Shown piece after piece: positions 47,242 to 59,000 of a stretch of DNA of 64,000 nucleotides. The notes beneath the pieces were generated by a model. It did not search any database. It was not told the origin of the DNA and saw only the letters and a program-made list of their open reading frames with translations. This stretch comes from Mytilus trossulus. Lineage: Eukaryota; Mollusca; Bivalvia; Mytilida; Mytilidae. Numbering within the stretch: position 1 is the first letter of the stretch; every line of letters begins with the position of its first letter. A program made the translations under genes and the position numbers. Where the stretch lies: contig NC_086386.1 in NCBI RefSeq assembly GCF_036588685.1, positions 31,363,883 through 31,427,882 on the forward strand, in the 5' to 3' direction.

Positions 47242-48120
47242 TAAAGTGGTATTTAATAATTTCCGTGTATATATAATGAGTATTAAAGGAATAATATGCC
47301 TCATTCAACCGGATGTATACTTTTATTTTGGAAACACATTATATTTAGTAATATCTTAATCCTGCCTTACCATGCTTACGATGAATATAGATTACTTTCA
47401 TTTCATTCACATCTAACAAGATATTAAATAAATGTAGTCTGTTATTTTCTATCATCGGTACAGGTTGCACTTTGAAAATACAGCTGTCTCTCAAAACACA
47501 CCTCTTTTGGGGAGATCTTGAATATTCATAGAAAATTAATTTTGTTTATTATACTGGTTGCCATTTATGCTCTCTGTGTTCCATCTTACAGAGACATAAC
47601 TTGGGAATGTTACCAGTAAATAAACATGTGCATATTGTTTACATTGAAATCTGTGGTAACCTTTCATTCGAGGTATGGATAGTTAAGAAAATTAGTGTTT
47701 GTTTAACTCTGAAAAGTTCAGGGCATATAAACGTTGAAAATATGCCTCACAGCCCTATATTTTGACCTTTGGAAAAAAATGTGGTGCATATTAAAATTCA
47801 ATTCTAGGATAAGATTTTTTTCAAAACTTCATAGTGAAAGTGGTACCGTATTAGCCGTATAAGGAGTTCCTATGGCAAATTGCATTGTCAATATTTACAG
47901 AAATGCAACCTACAATTATGACATCATTCTTAAATATAAATGCATTCACATTATATTTCCGTCAAACCAGCTCGCATTGGAAAAGATGAAAAAGAGAAAA
48001 GATATTTTCTTAACCTTTCCTTTTTTCGATTGGCGTTAACTTCGTTAACATCTTTCTTAATGAATGAGTACATTCGGAAATACCTCCCTATTTTAAAAAT
48101 CAGTCTATATCAGTCATTTC
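47242..48120. other. Intergenic sequence
   Basis: AT-rich, with no recognisable feature; the 5' flank of the minus-strand ankyrin-Mab21 gene. Confidence 0.5.
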
Positions 48121-48590
48121 TTATACATATACCAAACCAATTGCAACTAAAACGTTCATATTAAAAACTGGGGGTGATCTCAGGTGCTCCGGAAGGGTAA
48201 TTAGATCCTGTATGTGGCACTCGTCGTGTTGCTGATGTTCTATACACAACCGATAAATAGTCTTATTCGGTAGGTCACATTCGTTAGAAGGGATCTGGAT
48301 TGTAGTTACGACATAATGAACATATCCACAAAGATCACCAACTCGTGACGGCGTCCGTAAAATTAACCAAAGAGTTGATTTCAACTTCACTCTTTAGAAC
48401 TCTTGATTTAATTAATTCCTTGTGTCTAGCTACCCTCTATCAAGGAATTTATGATACTAAATAAAAGCCCGGGAAATCGTATCAAATGGGAGATGTTTAC
48501 TCCGTATGCAAGTGCTGCTAGAATGTTGCTACATAGAAATGGAAAGTTCACTATTGGGAAGGTGAAATCATATCTTTTGTCGTCTCACAA
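48121..48590 (-). pseudogene. 3' fragment of a non-LTR retrotransposon polymerase
   Basis: Minus-strand frames give a FPIVNFPFL...YGVNISHLIRF block (about 48580-48470), a short gap with stops, then VKLKSTLW (about 48390), VTTIQIP and LITLPEHLRSPPVF (about 48200-48170). I recall these phrases, in this order, from the degenerate C-terminal end of widespread bivalve LINE-like polymerases. Frameshifts and stops make it inactive. Unlike the fragment at 37687-39170, it has no reverse-transcriptase active site. Confidence 0.6.
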
Positions 48591-48795
48591 TAAATGTAGT
48601 ATTATAGGATTTAATTTCCGTCTCATGATAAATGTAGTAACATTTCATCACTGTCTTATGATGAATGTGGTCTTATTTTATTGCCATCTCATTCTCACGA
48701 TAAATATAGTCACAGTTTGTTCCCGTCTCGTGATAAATGTAATCACATTTCATTCCCATATTTCGATGAATGTAGGTACATTATATTCCCGTTTT
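48575..48795 (+). repeat. Degenerate ~36-bp tandem repeat, about 6 units
   Basis: GTCTCA-like starts followed by GATAAATGTAGT occur near 48582, 48620, 48653, 48693, 48725 and 48757. The units are clearly related but variable in length (32-40 bp). They adjoin the retrotransposon 3' fragment. Confidence 0.7.
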
Positions 48796-48985
48796 TTATT
48801 CACATCACAGTGTTTGTCATTTGGTATTACTATAAAATTGATTGTAAGCGTACATAGGACAAAATTTCGGATGACATGCATAGAGATATATCCATCTTCT
48901 TTAAAACAAATCTTTATCAAAGACCATGCAATCAACTTATTCAGACACACATATTAAGTGGACTAGCAATTGATTTAATGCTTTG

Positions 48986-49542
48986 TTAAGGGCATACGAT
49001 ACAGTTTTGATCCTGTATTTACAAGTTCGTGAAAATTTGCTTATAGGCTATTTTTTTACCCGATTGAATCAAATATGTAATAAAAAATATACCTTCATGC
49101 GCTTCTTTTTGAGTAAAATGAGGTCGAAATTTTGTATATTTGCTTAAAATTCAGATTTGTGGCCGTAATTTCTTTTTTGAAAGAAACACATAACTTTTTT
49201 TAAACACAAATTGTTTTTTGTTAAGTAATCGGTAATTTCTGTATTTTATAAGTATCCTTAAAAAAATGCGTTTTTTATTCAGAAATAACTCATATTTATC
49301 AAATGTAAATTACGTCATTTTTTGCTGCATGTTTATCAAAATTAAAAAAAATCCTCTATTTACAGTTTTATGAAATTTTGGTCACATAATCTCCCTGTTA
49401 AATGAAACAAATTGCTGTTTTGAAAAAGAGGGGCCCAGGAACTTGCATCTTTTCCCGATATGTGGCAGTTTGACGTCGCGAAAATAACATTTTACGTTAG
49501 CAACGTCATAACCTCCCCTGTAACTGTATCGTATGCCCTTAA
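48986..49542. mobile_element. TTAA-bounded TIR element, non-autonomous
   Basis: The first 21 bases (48986-49006, TTAAGGGCATACGATACAG plus TT) are the exact reverse complement of 49522-49542. The element proper is about 549 bp between TTAA tetranucleotides, which is the target preference of the piggyBac superfamily. The interior is AT-rich without an open frame, so it would be a MITE. The flanks are unusual: perfect 36-bp direct repeats (48954-48989 and 49539-49574), each itself bounded by TTAA. Confidence 0.85.
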
Positions 49543-49698
49543 GTGGACTAGCAATTGATTTAATGCTTTGTTAAGGGTACAGGATGAGGAATTTTAAAAA
49601 TGATTAACTTTGAACAAGACAGTATCAAGGGTAGTCTACAATACAAAATGCTATAATTAAATGTACAAAAGTAAAATTTGCAATGCGAATAGTTATTA

Positions 49699-50085
49699 AA
49701 GGTACCAGGATTATAATTTAGTACACCAGACGCGCGTTTCGTCTACATAAGACTCATCAGTGACGCTCATATCAAAATATTTATATAGCCAAACAAGTTT
49801 AAAGTTGAAGAGCATTGGGTCCAAAATTTCCAAAAAGTTGTGGCAAATACGGCTAAGGTAATCTATGCCTGGGATAAGAAAATCCTTAGTTTTTCGAAAA
49901 ATTCAAAGTTTTGTAAACAGGAAATTTGTAAAATGACCACATTATCGATATTCATGTCAACACCGAAATGTTGACTACTGGGCTGGTGATACCCTCGGGG
50001 ACAAAACGTCCAACAGCAGTGGCATCAAGGTACCAGGATTATAATTAAGTACGTCAGACGCGCTTTTCTTCTTCATGGACTCCTT
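49699..50085 (+). repeat. Family D repeat with a partial second copy
   Basis: GGTACCAGGATTATAATTTA starts at about 49700 and a near-identical phrase starts again at about 50029, each followed by CAGACGCGC. The first copy runs about 330 bp, through GACTCATCAGTGACGCTCA and AAATACGGCTAAGGTAATCT; the second is truncated after about 50 bp. Such head-to-tail boundaries suggest the family can occur in tandem. Confidence 0.75.
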
Positions 50086-52730
50086 GGATAAAATAAATAT
50101 GAAGCTACATGATACCCCCCCCCCCCAAAAAAAAAAACAAAAAAAAAACAAACAACCAACCAACCCTTATCCCAACCTCCAGGGATATCAATATGGTCGT
50201 GCAAAATAGATGACAGATTATTTTTTTCTTTTCGAATTATCATCATTTCATTTGTCCTTGTAACTATTGTGTTGGAGCTGAAAGCATGATAATTTCCAAA
50301 CCCATCCTTTCCATGGTAAGTGCTGCTCTTAGCGATGAATGTCGGATTTTAAGACTTATTAAATCATCAACAGAACTGCTGCTGACGAAGCCACAGAACA
50401 CCCACGTTATTAATCTATTGTATTTTATTTCAGTGCATGCTATATTAAGACAAACGAATAGTCGAGGGATTTCATTTTGTTTATTTATGATGACTAGTTT
50501 TCAGTATAACAACACATACTAATCCGTCTAAACGTAAAATTAGACTTATTTGACAGCTAAGTTTGTTGATTTCAAACATATCTTAGGCGTTCTTTTACAA
50601 CAAAAACAATAAATTTCGATTTGAATTAAAAAACGTGAACTATAACGAACAAAAAGGGATTATATTCCGATCTTAATGAGTTGTTTCATGCAACGTTGAT
50701 ATACAAATGTAGATATTGGGTTTCATATTCACACGTAAAACATATATTTGTACATAAACATTGATGCATAAATAACATCATCAGTCTATAGCTTGGTCTT
50801 GTTCTGTCGGTTCTTGTTCGGTCGGTTTGTGCGAATGCTTTCATTTTAAAGTATTTTCAAAATCGAAACTTTAATTTCAGATTGTGTGTTCTTCCAAAAA
50901 GGTTCAGTTACTTACCTCAAATATTGCTACGCATACTACCGCTACATATAATAATTAATAAACATAACCGTTTGTTTATAAATATAAACACAGAAGATAC
51001 CAAGTGACAATCGAAATTCATAAGTCAAAAAAAGTTTTTAAAAAAAATATGGCAAAAAACGAAATGACTAGAGGAGAAACAGAACACGAACACAGAAAAC
51101 TAGAATCTACTCAAAACTTGGGTGACCTCATATGCTCTAGTAGGGAAGTCATCCGTCTTAGTAGTGTATTGGTATTTTAAATATAAGCGCATTAAGCATT
51201 TGACATTCTGAAAACATTTTGTATTCATTTTTCCGCCACATTATAAGGCTGGGGAATAATGGCTGCAATATATTCTTCTCTCTAGTGCTTTGCAACATTT
51301 GCTTATGAAGTTTGAAATTTTACTATGAGTGTTTTGTACATAAGGTTAACAATGGGGTGGATTTTTCGTGAATTTCCCGCGTTGGTGGTTTTTCTCATAG
51401 AAAAACATGGATTAAACATATCTACAAAGGGGAACAACATCTTGTATGCGCAAATCCTCGACTAGCGATAAAATTTTATTGAATCTTTTGTCGCATTACT
51501 TTCTAACCAAAATTTGGTAAACGTTGTGTCGCGTTTGTTGTTGTTTTCTAAACGCTGCAAAAGTAGAAATCAAATACATCGTTTAATAAGTCTTTACTGA
51601 CCCTGTTTGAACTTTCAATAATGCATGTACTTAGAAAGAAATGTACTCTTTATTTAGACCTTTTGAATCTTCTGTTTTCGAGAGTTACTGTTGAGTTGTT
51701 TGATTTTCGTTGGCATATCTACTGTGGGCACACATATTGCATGCACATTTTCTCTTTAATTCCATTAAATATTATATCTTTTAACATAATCAGAATGCTT
51801 ATAATAAAATTATTCCTTCTTTCTTAGGAAGAACATACATATATAATAGTGAAATGTATTGTGCATATAATACATATTGTATTATAATTAAAGGCTGTGA
51901 AAATAAAACAATTTGAAATATACCATTCTAAGCCGTGTGTACATGTAAGTGTTTGATTTCCTCTGCACATGTTAACAAATCCAGTTATAATTCCCACACT
52001 AAGATTAACCTTTCTAACATTCTAGGAAATATATGTCTCTCATTTTTCCATAAAGTCTTTAAATTAACAAAAAGAAAAGTTAAATTTCTTTCAGGACATA
52101 GGTAAATATAATTAAAGTAAAAATGTCAATACAAATTTTGAGTGACATCATAAATGGTAATGACTAATTTTTCCAGTGTGTCATTTATAATTTTCATATC
52201 AATAAGTGATTAAATAATAAATAAGTTGTTCCTCCCAGTGGCACGGCATAATTAATCAATGTTGATACAGGTTTTTTAGACACTGTATGGATCTTAAACT
52301 GGTTGTAATTACAGATTTACTTGTTCGTTTTCATGTCATGTCAATCGTATATACCTGAACAGGTAATATTGATAAAGATCTATACGTCTTCTCCAGATTG
52401 TGTCTCATTTGTAACTTATACATTCAAGACGTGGATTAAATATTTTCGTGGATGACTTTATCTGTTAATGCCCAAAAGAATGCAGTGTTTATGTAAAGGT
52501 TTACTATATACTAATCAGGATTTATAAGTTTATAAGCTTAATTGTTCGATCAAGACAGACGTATTGACAAACAATTTGTCTTCGATCAATACTCCGTCTA
52601 GCAGAATAATCTTCTTCTTGTGACATTTTGCTTTATTTTCATCCTAATCAAATGTAACTTTGATATCGCCGTTTGCTCAAAGTTATTGACACAAAAAGTG
52701 TCGTTAGATGTTCGTTAGAGCGTGTGAAAT
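50086..52730. other. Intergenic sequence
   Basis: A C-run next to A-runs lies at about 50117-50155, and a fragment of the CCATGGC-type dispersed repeat at about 51040-51140. No gene is recognised. Confidence 0.5.
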
Positions 52731-52737
52731 TCAAACC

Positions 52738-52747
52738 ATTTAAATAC
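52738..52747 (+). promoter_or_regulatory. Candidate TATA-like promoter of the membrane-protein gene
   Basis: ATTTAAATACC lies about 220 bases before the ATG at 52960, in a local GC-richer stretch (52700-52830). It would place transcription start near 52770 and give a 5' UTR of roughly 190 bases. Confidence 0.3.
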
Positions 52748-52959
52748 CGTAGATTTTTAGTGTATTTGTTCCGACCGTGAGTCAGTGAACCACCGTAGTT
52801 TTTTCATTCATACGACGGTTGATCAGACATCTTTAAGTTTGTAGTACACCGTGTGACAAGGATATCTACACAAATATGTACGACTCTTACCTGTGACATA
52901 AACATTCTTTTAATATTACCTGTATGTGCAATAAAAGAATAAACGAGGGAGCAGAGAGT

Positions 52960-53034
52960 ATGGCAATAATAAAGACATTTTTGTGTTTTTCAAATACAAG
53001 AGTTGGAACATTAATATGTGGATGCTATACTCTG
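52960..53034 (+). CDS. Membrane-protein gene, exon 1
   Basis: Start context GAGAGTATGGCA. 25 codons ending CYTL, then GTACGT. Phase 0 end matches the only usable frame of exon 2. Confidence 0.6.
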
Positions 53035-56000
53035 GTACGTATTGTTTTACTACAAAATCTGAGATTTTTTTCGTTACTCTGATTCATACACCAGAGTATT
53101 CGTTGTACAAAGGTATGAAACTGTGAAACTTTTCGTAAAATATTTGTATTTTAATGAAGGTAATTGCATTGGTTGTCCGAACATATATAAACATACTTAC
53201 AAGCAGACAAGGATAAATATATACACTACAGGCTCAAGTTTCAGTATCAGGACCTAATTACTATGACCAAAACCTTTTTTTAAGGGTATTTTTTACCTTT
53301 TTAGACTAATTTTTAGGGAGGGTTTCCGCCACCCCTTTTTGACAAGCTATTTGCCCCACACATATATCATGACAAAATCGGCTTTATTTCGTGTGTTCCA
53401 TCTTGAATGTATTATATTAGTATTCATACAGACATAGATGTTTGCTTTGTTTACAACTACGGTAACCTACAATTGTTTGTCATTTATCATTTGTGCCACT
53501 ATGTAATTTCAACTGACCTATACTAATTATGATTGGCCCTATAAAACTTGTTTTTCTCTGGCTAAAAACTTGCATGATGGAAAACGTAAACAGGGGAGAG
53601 CGAAATCAATCAAAATGTTAACGTCGTGTTAGAGTGTTAAGTTGTAGAAGAAAATAAATGATATAAATTGTGTAGATTATCATAATGAAGAGTCTGTAAT
53701 TTAGTGGTTGTCGTTTGTTGATGTGTTACATAAATTTTTTTCGTTTATTTTCTGTTCTGTTGGTTTTCCCGTTTGCATGCATGGTTGTACACTAGTAATT
53801 TTGGGGTCCTTCATAGATTGTTGCTCGGTGTGAGCCATGGCTCCGTGTTTAAGGCCGTACATTGACCTATAATGGTTTACTTTTATTAATTGTAATTTGG
53901 ATGGAGAGTTGTCTCTTTGGCACTCACACTACATCTTCTTATATCTATATACTAGTAGTACATTTAATATGGCTGTAAATTTTCTTGTTTGAATTGTTTT
54001 ACATTTGTCATTTCGGGGCCTTTTATAGCCGACTATGTGGTATGGGCTTTGCTCATTGTTCAGGGCCGTACGGTGAATTATTATAGTTGTTAATTTCTGT
54101 GTCATTTGGTCTCTTGAGTAGAGTTGTCTCATTGGCAATCATACCACCTCTTCTTTTTATATAAACAAAGCGAGTTCATTGGTTATTTTTCCGATAACAG
54201 TGAAATATTCATTATCTAAATCTAAATCTTTATAGTGCCTTTCACCATTGCATTAACAAGGGATACATGTAGAACTATACCATATCTGTATATAGAAAAG
54301 GAACGTCAGTATATTAGGCATATTTCTACTTTTGTGATGGTTATTATCGACTTCCTTTGTCCTAACAATAAACAACTTGTGTATCACTTCATTCAAAGCA
54401 AACATTTTCATGTACTAATTTGATCAATGACACTTTTCAATTTGGTAACAATTAATTCCGACAAAAGAATGGTGTGGTCAAATAGCTTCAACCTTAAGGG
54501 TATTGGTGTGAAGCCGTCTTGTGACAATGGTCGAGTTATCTGGACATCATTCAACCTCCGGTCAAACAATAATGTCAGAATAGAGAAAATTGAATTTGAT
54601 CCTATTAACATGAGAAAAATAAATAAAATCCATTTGGAAAGCAATCTTTATCTCAAGCTAAACATGAAAAGATAAAAATTCTTCCTTTTATAACATTCTT
54701 TTCGAGGCAGGGTTCAAATATAAGTTTGCTGTCGGGATATTTCAGAGACAGAGAACAAACGGTGATGAAACGTTAAAGAATAAATTGGTGAAAGTGGCTT
54801 ATTGAGCCTAGATGCAAAATTCTCATTGAATATGCATTACTGTAGATGAATATATTAAGTTAAAAGAAAACAAAGTCTAAAAAACAAACTTTTAGATGCC
54901 CTTTTCTGTTCCATTTTATTTTGATTAAATAAAAAGGGTCTATATATATATAAGGAGTTGGTTACCTTTTAGATAAACATGGGAAATGTATTTTGTCAAT
55001 ATGTTGTGTCCTAGGATGAACTGTTAATGTTTAACCTGATAATTTCGTTTCCTTAATAATATATATAAAAAAAGGCTTAATCATCATAAAAATGTTGTTT
55101 CTCTGTAAATAATGAGAAATTAATTAATTCTACAAAAAGACATTTCTTGTCACAATACACAGTAAAACATGATATATCTGCAATAAGAAAATGACAACCG
55201 TAATTTTCATATTTTGTAATTAATATTTTCCCGTGTAACTTAAATGCAAAAATCTGATGTTAACAACGTGTTACAAAATATTTCATTATCACAAATATCT
55301 TATTAACAAAACTATTTTATAACCTTTATCGGCAAATGATATATTGAATGATTTAATAGCAACATATTAAATTTCATAATAATTATACCTCTAATCAACA
55401 AATCATTAATATTTCTATTCAAATCAGGTTCGGACGTCAATCGTTAGTTGTAATTTACAAAAGATCTCAGGTGTTTTAATATCGATCCTCGCATACCTAA
55501 CATTCCAGAGAAATTGACTTTGCATGCAATTTGTAAAATTAGTCATTCGGATTATCGATTTGTATTAATAACGGGTAAATACACAGATGTACTTCAAAGA
55601 AATCGTGGTTAGAACAATTTGAAAGTATGGTTGGATTTTAATTGCTTCGTCTTTGGAATGGTATATATAAAAACCAAACCTTAATTGCTCTCCAACAACA
55701 CAACATACTCAAAGTAATGAAATTTACGAAATTTAATCAGTATAAAATCTGATTTTCTTAGTGCAGAAAATACAAACACCAAGGGGACAATAAAATAATA
55801 TGACAAAGAGGAATAGGTACATGTAGCGCTATTGCATTACATATAAATGAAAGACAAATATTTTTAAAAAGTTCACACTAAGAGCACACAAAACAGAATT
55901 GAACTAAAGATATAGACTTGCAATAACAGAATGACATAGAGGGTTTTTGTATATGTATATGTACAAAATTAACAGAAAAACGCGTGACATACGTGGCTTT

Positions 56001-59000
56001 ATATATATGTTTAAATTTGTTTCAACTGCTACATATTTTTACAATTGCTCGACTGTTTCTACTTTATTCCGAGCAGCTCATATTACAAGTTTCGTTACTT
56101 CATACAACGAAATTACAAAGATGCTTATTCAAATGAGAAAATCTCATCAAAACTATTGATCTGAGTACTGACCCAGACAGTATTGACGCATAAGACATGT
56201 CAAATATATTCAATCCGAGTATTTACTGTTAGTCAAAGAAGGATCGATTTTGCCTTGAAACCGTCTGGAATTTGATAAAACATGCACTTTTGCTTAATTT
56301 CGGTGAAGGATGGTTATGTAGAGCGTTTGAGTGGTAAAAGTACAACATTGAGGCTTGTAATGTCATTGGTAAAATATAATTTTACGTGTTATGATTTCTG
56401 ATGTCAAAACAAGGCTTACAAATAAAAACTGACTGAATGAAATGAAATTATATTTTCCGTTTATAGAGCTTAGCTTGTCAAAATATATGTAACATGCAGA
56501 CATATTGCATCCAGCTGATCGATACCAGCAATTTAAGCTGTTACGTATTTGTAGTAGGGGATACTATTTATACACATGATAAAGATTACATTTAATCATT
56601 TTTTTAAGCTGGTTAATTTTGGAGTAAAGTTGACTTTTAGACTGAGGACCTTCATTTCAAAAGTTATTCAGGAGGGTTTTTTTTCGAGAAATTCTCACCC
56701 CAAAACTCAATTTAGAATAATAGCATCCGATCAAATTTGAAAAAAAGACGTTATGTTTATACCAGAGTTAGCTTAGACTCTGAGTTAGATCCGTATTAAG
56801 AAAGACTGATGGGTTAAAGGAGTCTATTTCAAAGTGATTAAGATAGCTCAAACATGTATCAACATTGTCTCACACCTTCTGTTTCAGTGTTAATAATCTG
56901 TCTGAAGATAGTCTGTTTGATCTAGTGAAATCTCAACAAATAGATTAGGCTTTGTCACTCTGTGTACGTTGATAACATACTTTTATGACACAAGGCGACA
57001 TTATCCATTGGTACTGTTTGTTTTTTTAAATAGCCAGTAATTGACCGTAAGAAGATTCACATATTTTATTAAAACACCACGGGGTTTGACCACGACTGGA
57101 GGGCTATTACTCATTGAATCAATAAAGTTGTTATATTTCCTAAATTAATATTTATGTAATTACATGATTATAAAGCCAGTATCTACCCGAGGACATGTGT
57201 GCTAATATGTGTCCATAGTTGATAGACTTGTTAAAAGGGCAATAAATACAATAACACTAGAATAAATGTCTCCTTTTCTCTTTGATTTTAAAATTGACAA
57301 ATTTTGACAAGGTACTTGTTTGTTCTGAACACCTCTGGGGTGTTAATGATATTGTGAATGTACATAATTACGTATATGTACACTTTACACAGTGTATATC
57401 AGCACACAATTTGTTCACCATATGAACCACTTCATCCACCCCATTAAAAAGTTCACCCACGAGATGCATATAGACTCAATCACTTGTACCAAAACACAAA
57501 TAGTTAGACACTCAGAATTGCACTCATTATTGTTATTATTTGATAAAAAATAAAATCGAAGAAAGCGACCACCTAATATGTGTTGCATGAAAGTTCAGAG
57601 ACTGTGTATAAGTTAGTTGGAAATACAGTGTAAGAAGCATATATATATTGACGAAAACTTAATTGAAAAAAAATTTGCATACTCGTTTTGTATGCCTTAT
57701 TAGACTTGATATTCCCATGATATTTAAAGTAGAGTTTAATGAAAAGATGGCTAAAATGTTCCTTGTAAATTTTTATTAGGTGTCTGTATAATGTGAGAAT
57801 TTATTTTTTAATTTAAACCAAAAATTAATTCTCCAAAGACCTATAGTCGTTAAATTGTCCCACCCAAAATGAAGGTACTTAACTTTTAAGTATTAAAACT
57901 CAAAGGGTAAATGGTATTCATGTATTTTAAGATTCAATAGTTTAAATGTATTGTCACTGAATCATTATAAAGAAGGAATTTTATATTGCATGTCTTAAAT
58001 TGAGGGCCATTGAAACTTTTTTTAAAAAGGTTAGTTTCGATGTCCATGTTTTTTCAGTTCTCGATTGAGGAAAGATCAGATTATGAATAGACAGGTCATG
58101 ATTAGTTGCATTGCTGCACCTTTAAAATAATTTGTTTCAAATCATTAGAAAATATCTAAATGTTATGAAAAGTCTTAAATATTTAATTTACTCAGTGTCA
58201 CGAAACGTCACAGGAAAAAATAAAATATCTCCTATACTAAAATGTCACAAATGGGCGTAGTTGGGGTTTGTGCACGGCAATCATATCAAAAAGGGAGATG
58301 TCAGTATTTGTTTTATTTGTTGTTAATTATTTTTTGCGGGTAGGGGAGTGGGAGGGGGTCACGGCCTAGTCTTGATTTCCACTGGGGTGAATATTTCAAT
58401 CCATTTTACTGCAGTGCTAAACTCAACCTTACAACTTGATACAGGATCAGACGCTATTTCATTCGTAAATGCTGGTACATATTCTTGTAAACGTTATTTG
58501 GAAATAATTTAATTTTGGATGTAACGCGTCTTCTGATTGGCTGACGTTATTTTGTTATGAGTCCATAGACATAATTTAATCATGTGACCTTGACGTCATC
58601 AACGGTTTTTTTCATAGTTTTCTACGGTTTAAAATGAAGTTTAGAATTAAATTATAAGAAATGACTGTTATATTTTTTCTGTCTATTCGAAATATCATAA
58701 AAAAAGGTGGTGCACACTGTTAAATAAACCGCTACAGGCGTTATTCAGTGTGCACCACATTTTTTATGTTATTTCTTCATAGACAGAAAAAATATTACAG
58801 TCATTCTTTAAATGAATTCCGACATGAAGCTTATAGACGAAAGTCTATTTGAACTTTTTTTTTAGGGATTTTTTTTTTTATAAATACAAAAATGACAGCA
58901 GTTTTCTTTTAAAAATCAAAAAATGAAACTTGTTTTTTTTTCTATTTGCGGGTAAAAATGTTTCTATAAGTTTTTAAGAATCGTTGTGTTGCTCGTTGAT

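Noticed and set aside
54408..54675. Overlapping open frames on both strands (78 and 82 codons)
   Set aside because: Overlap each other and show no motif or splice context; lie inside the large intron.
58408..58468. Possible exon (acceptor TTTTACTGCAG) reading LNSTLQLDTGSDAISFVNA
   Set aside because: Its donor is weak and leaves phase 1, which cannot join exon 2 at 62131 without causing a stop at exon 3; exon 1 at 52960-53034 fits exactly.
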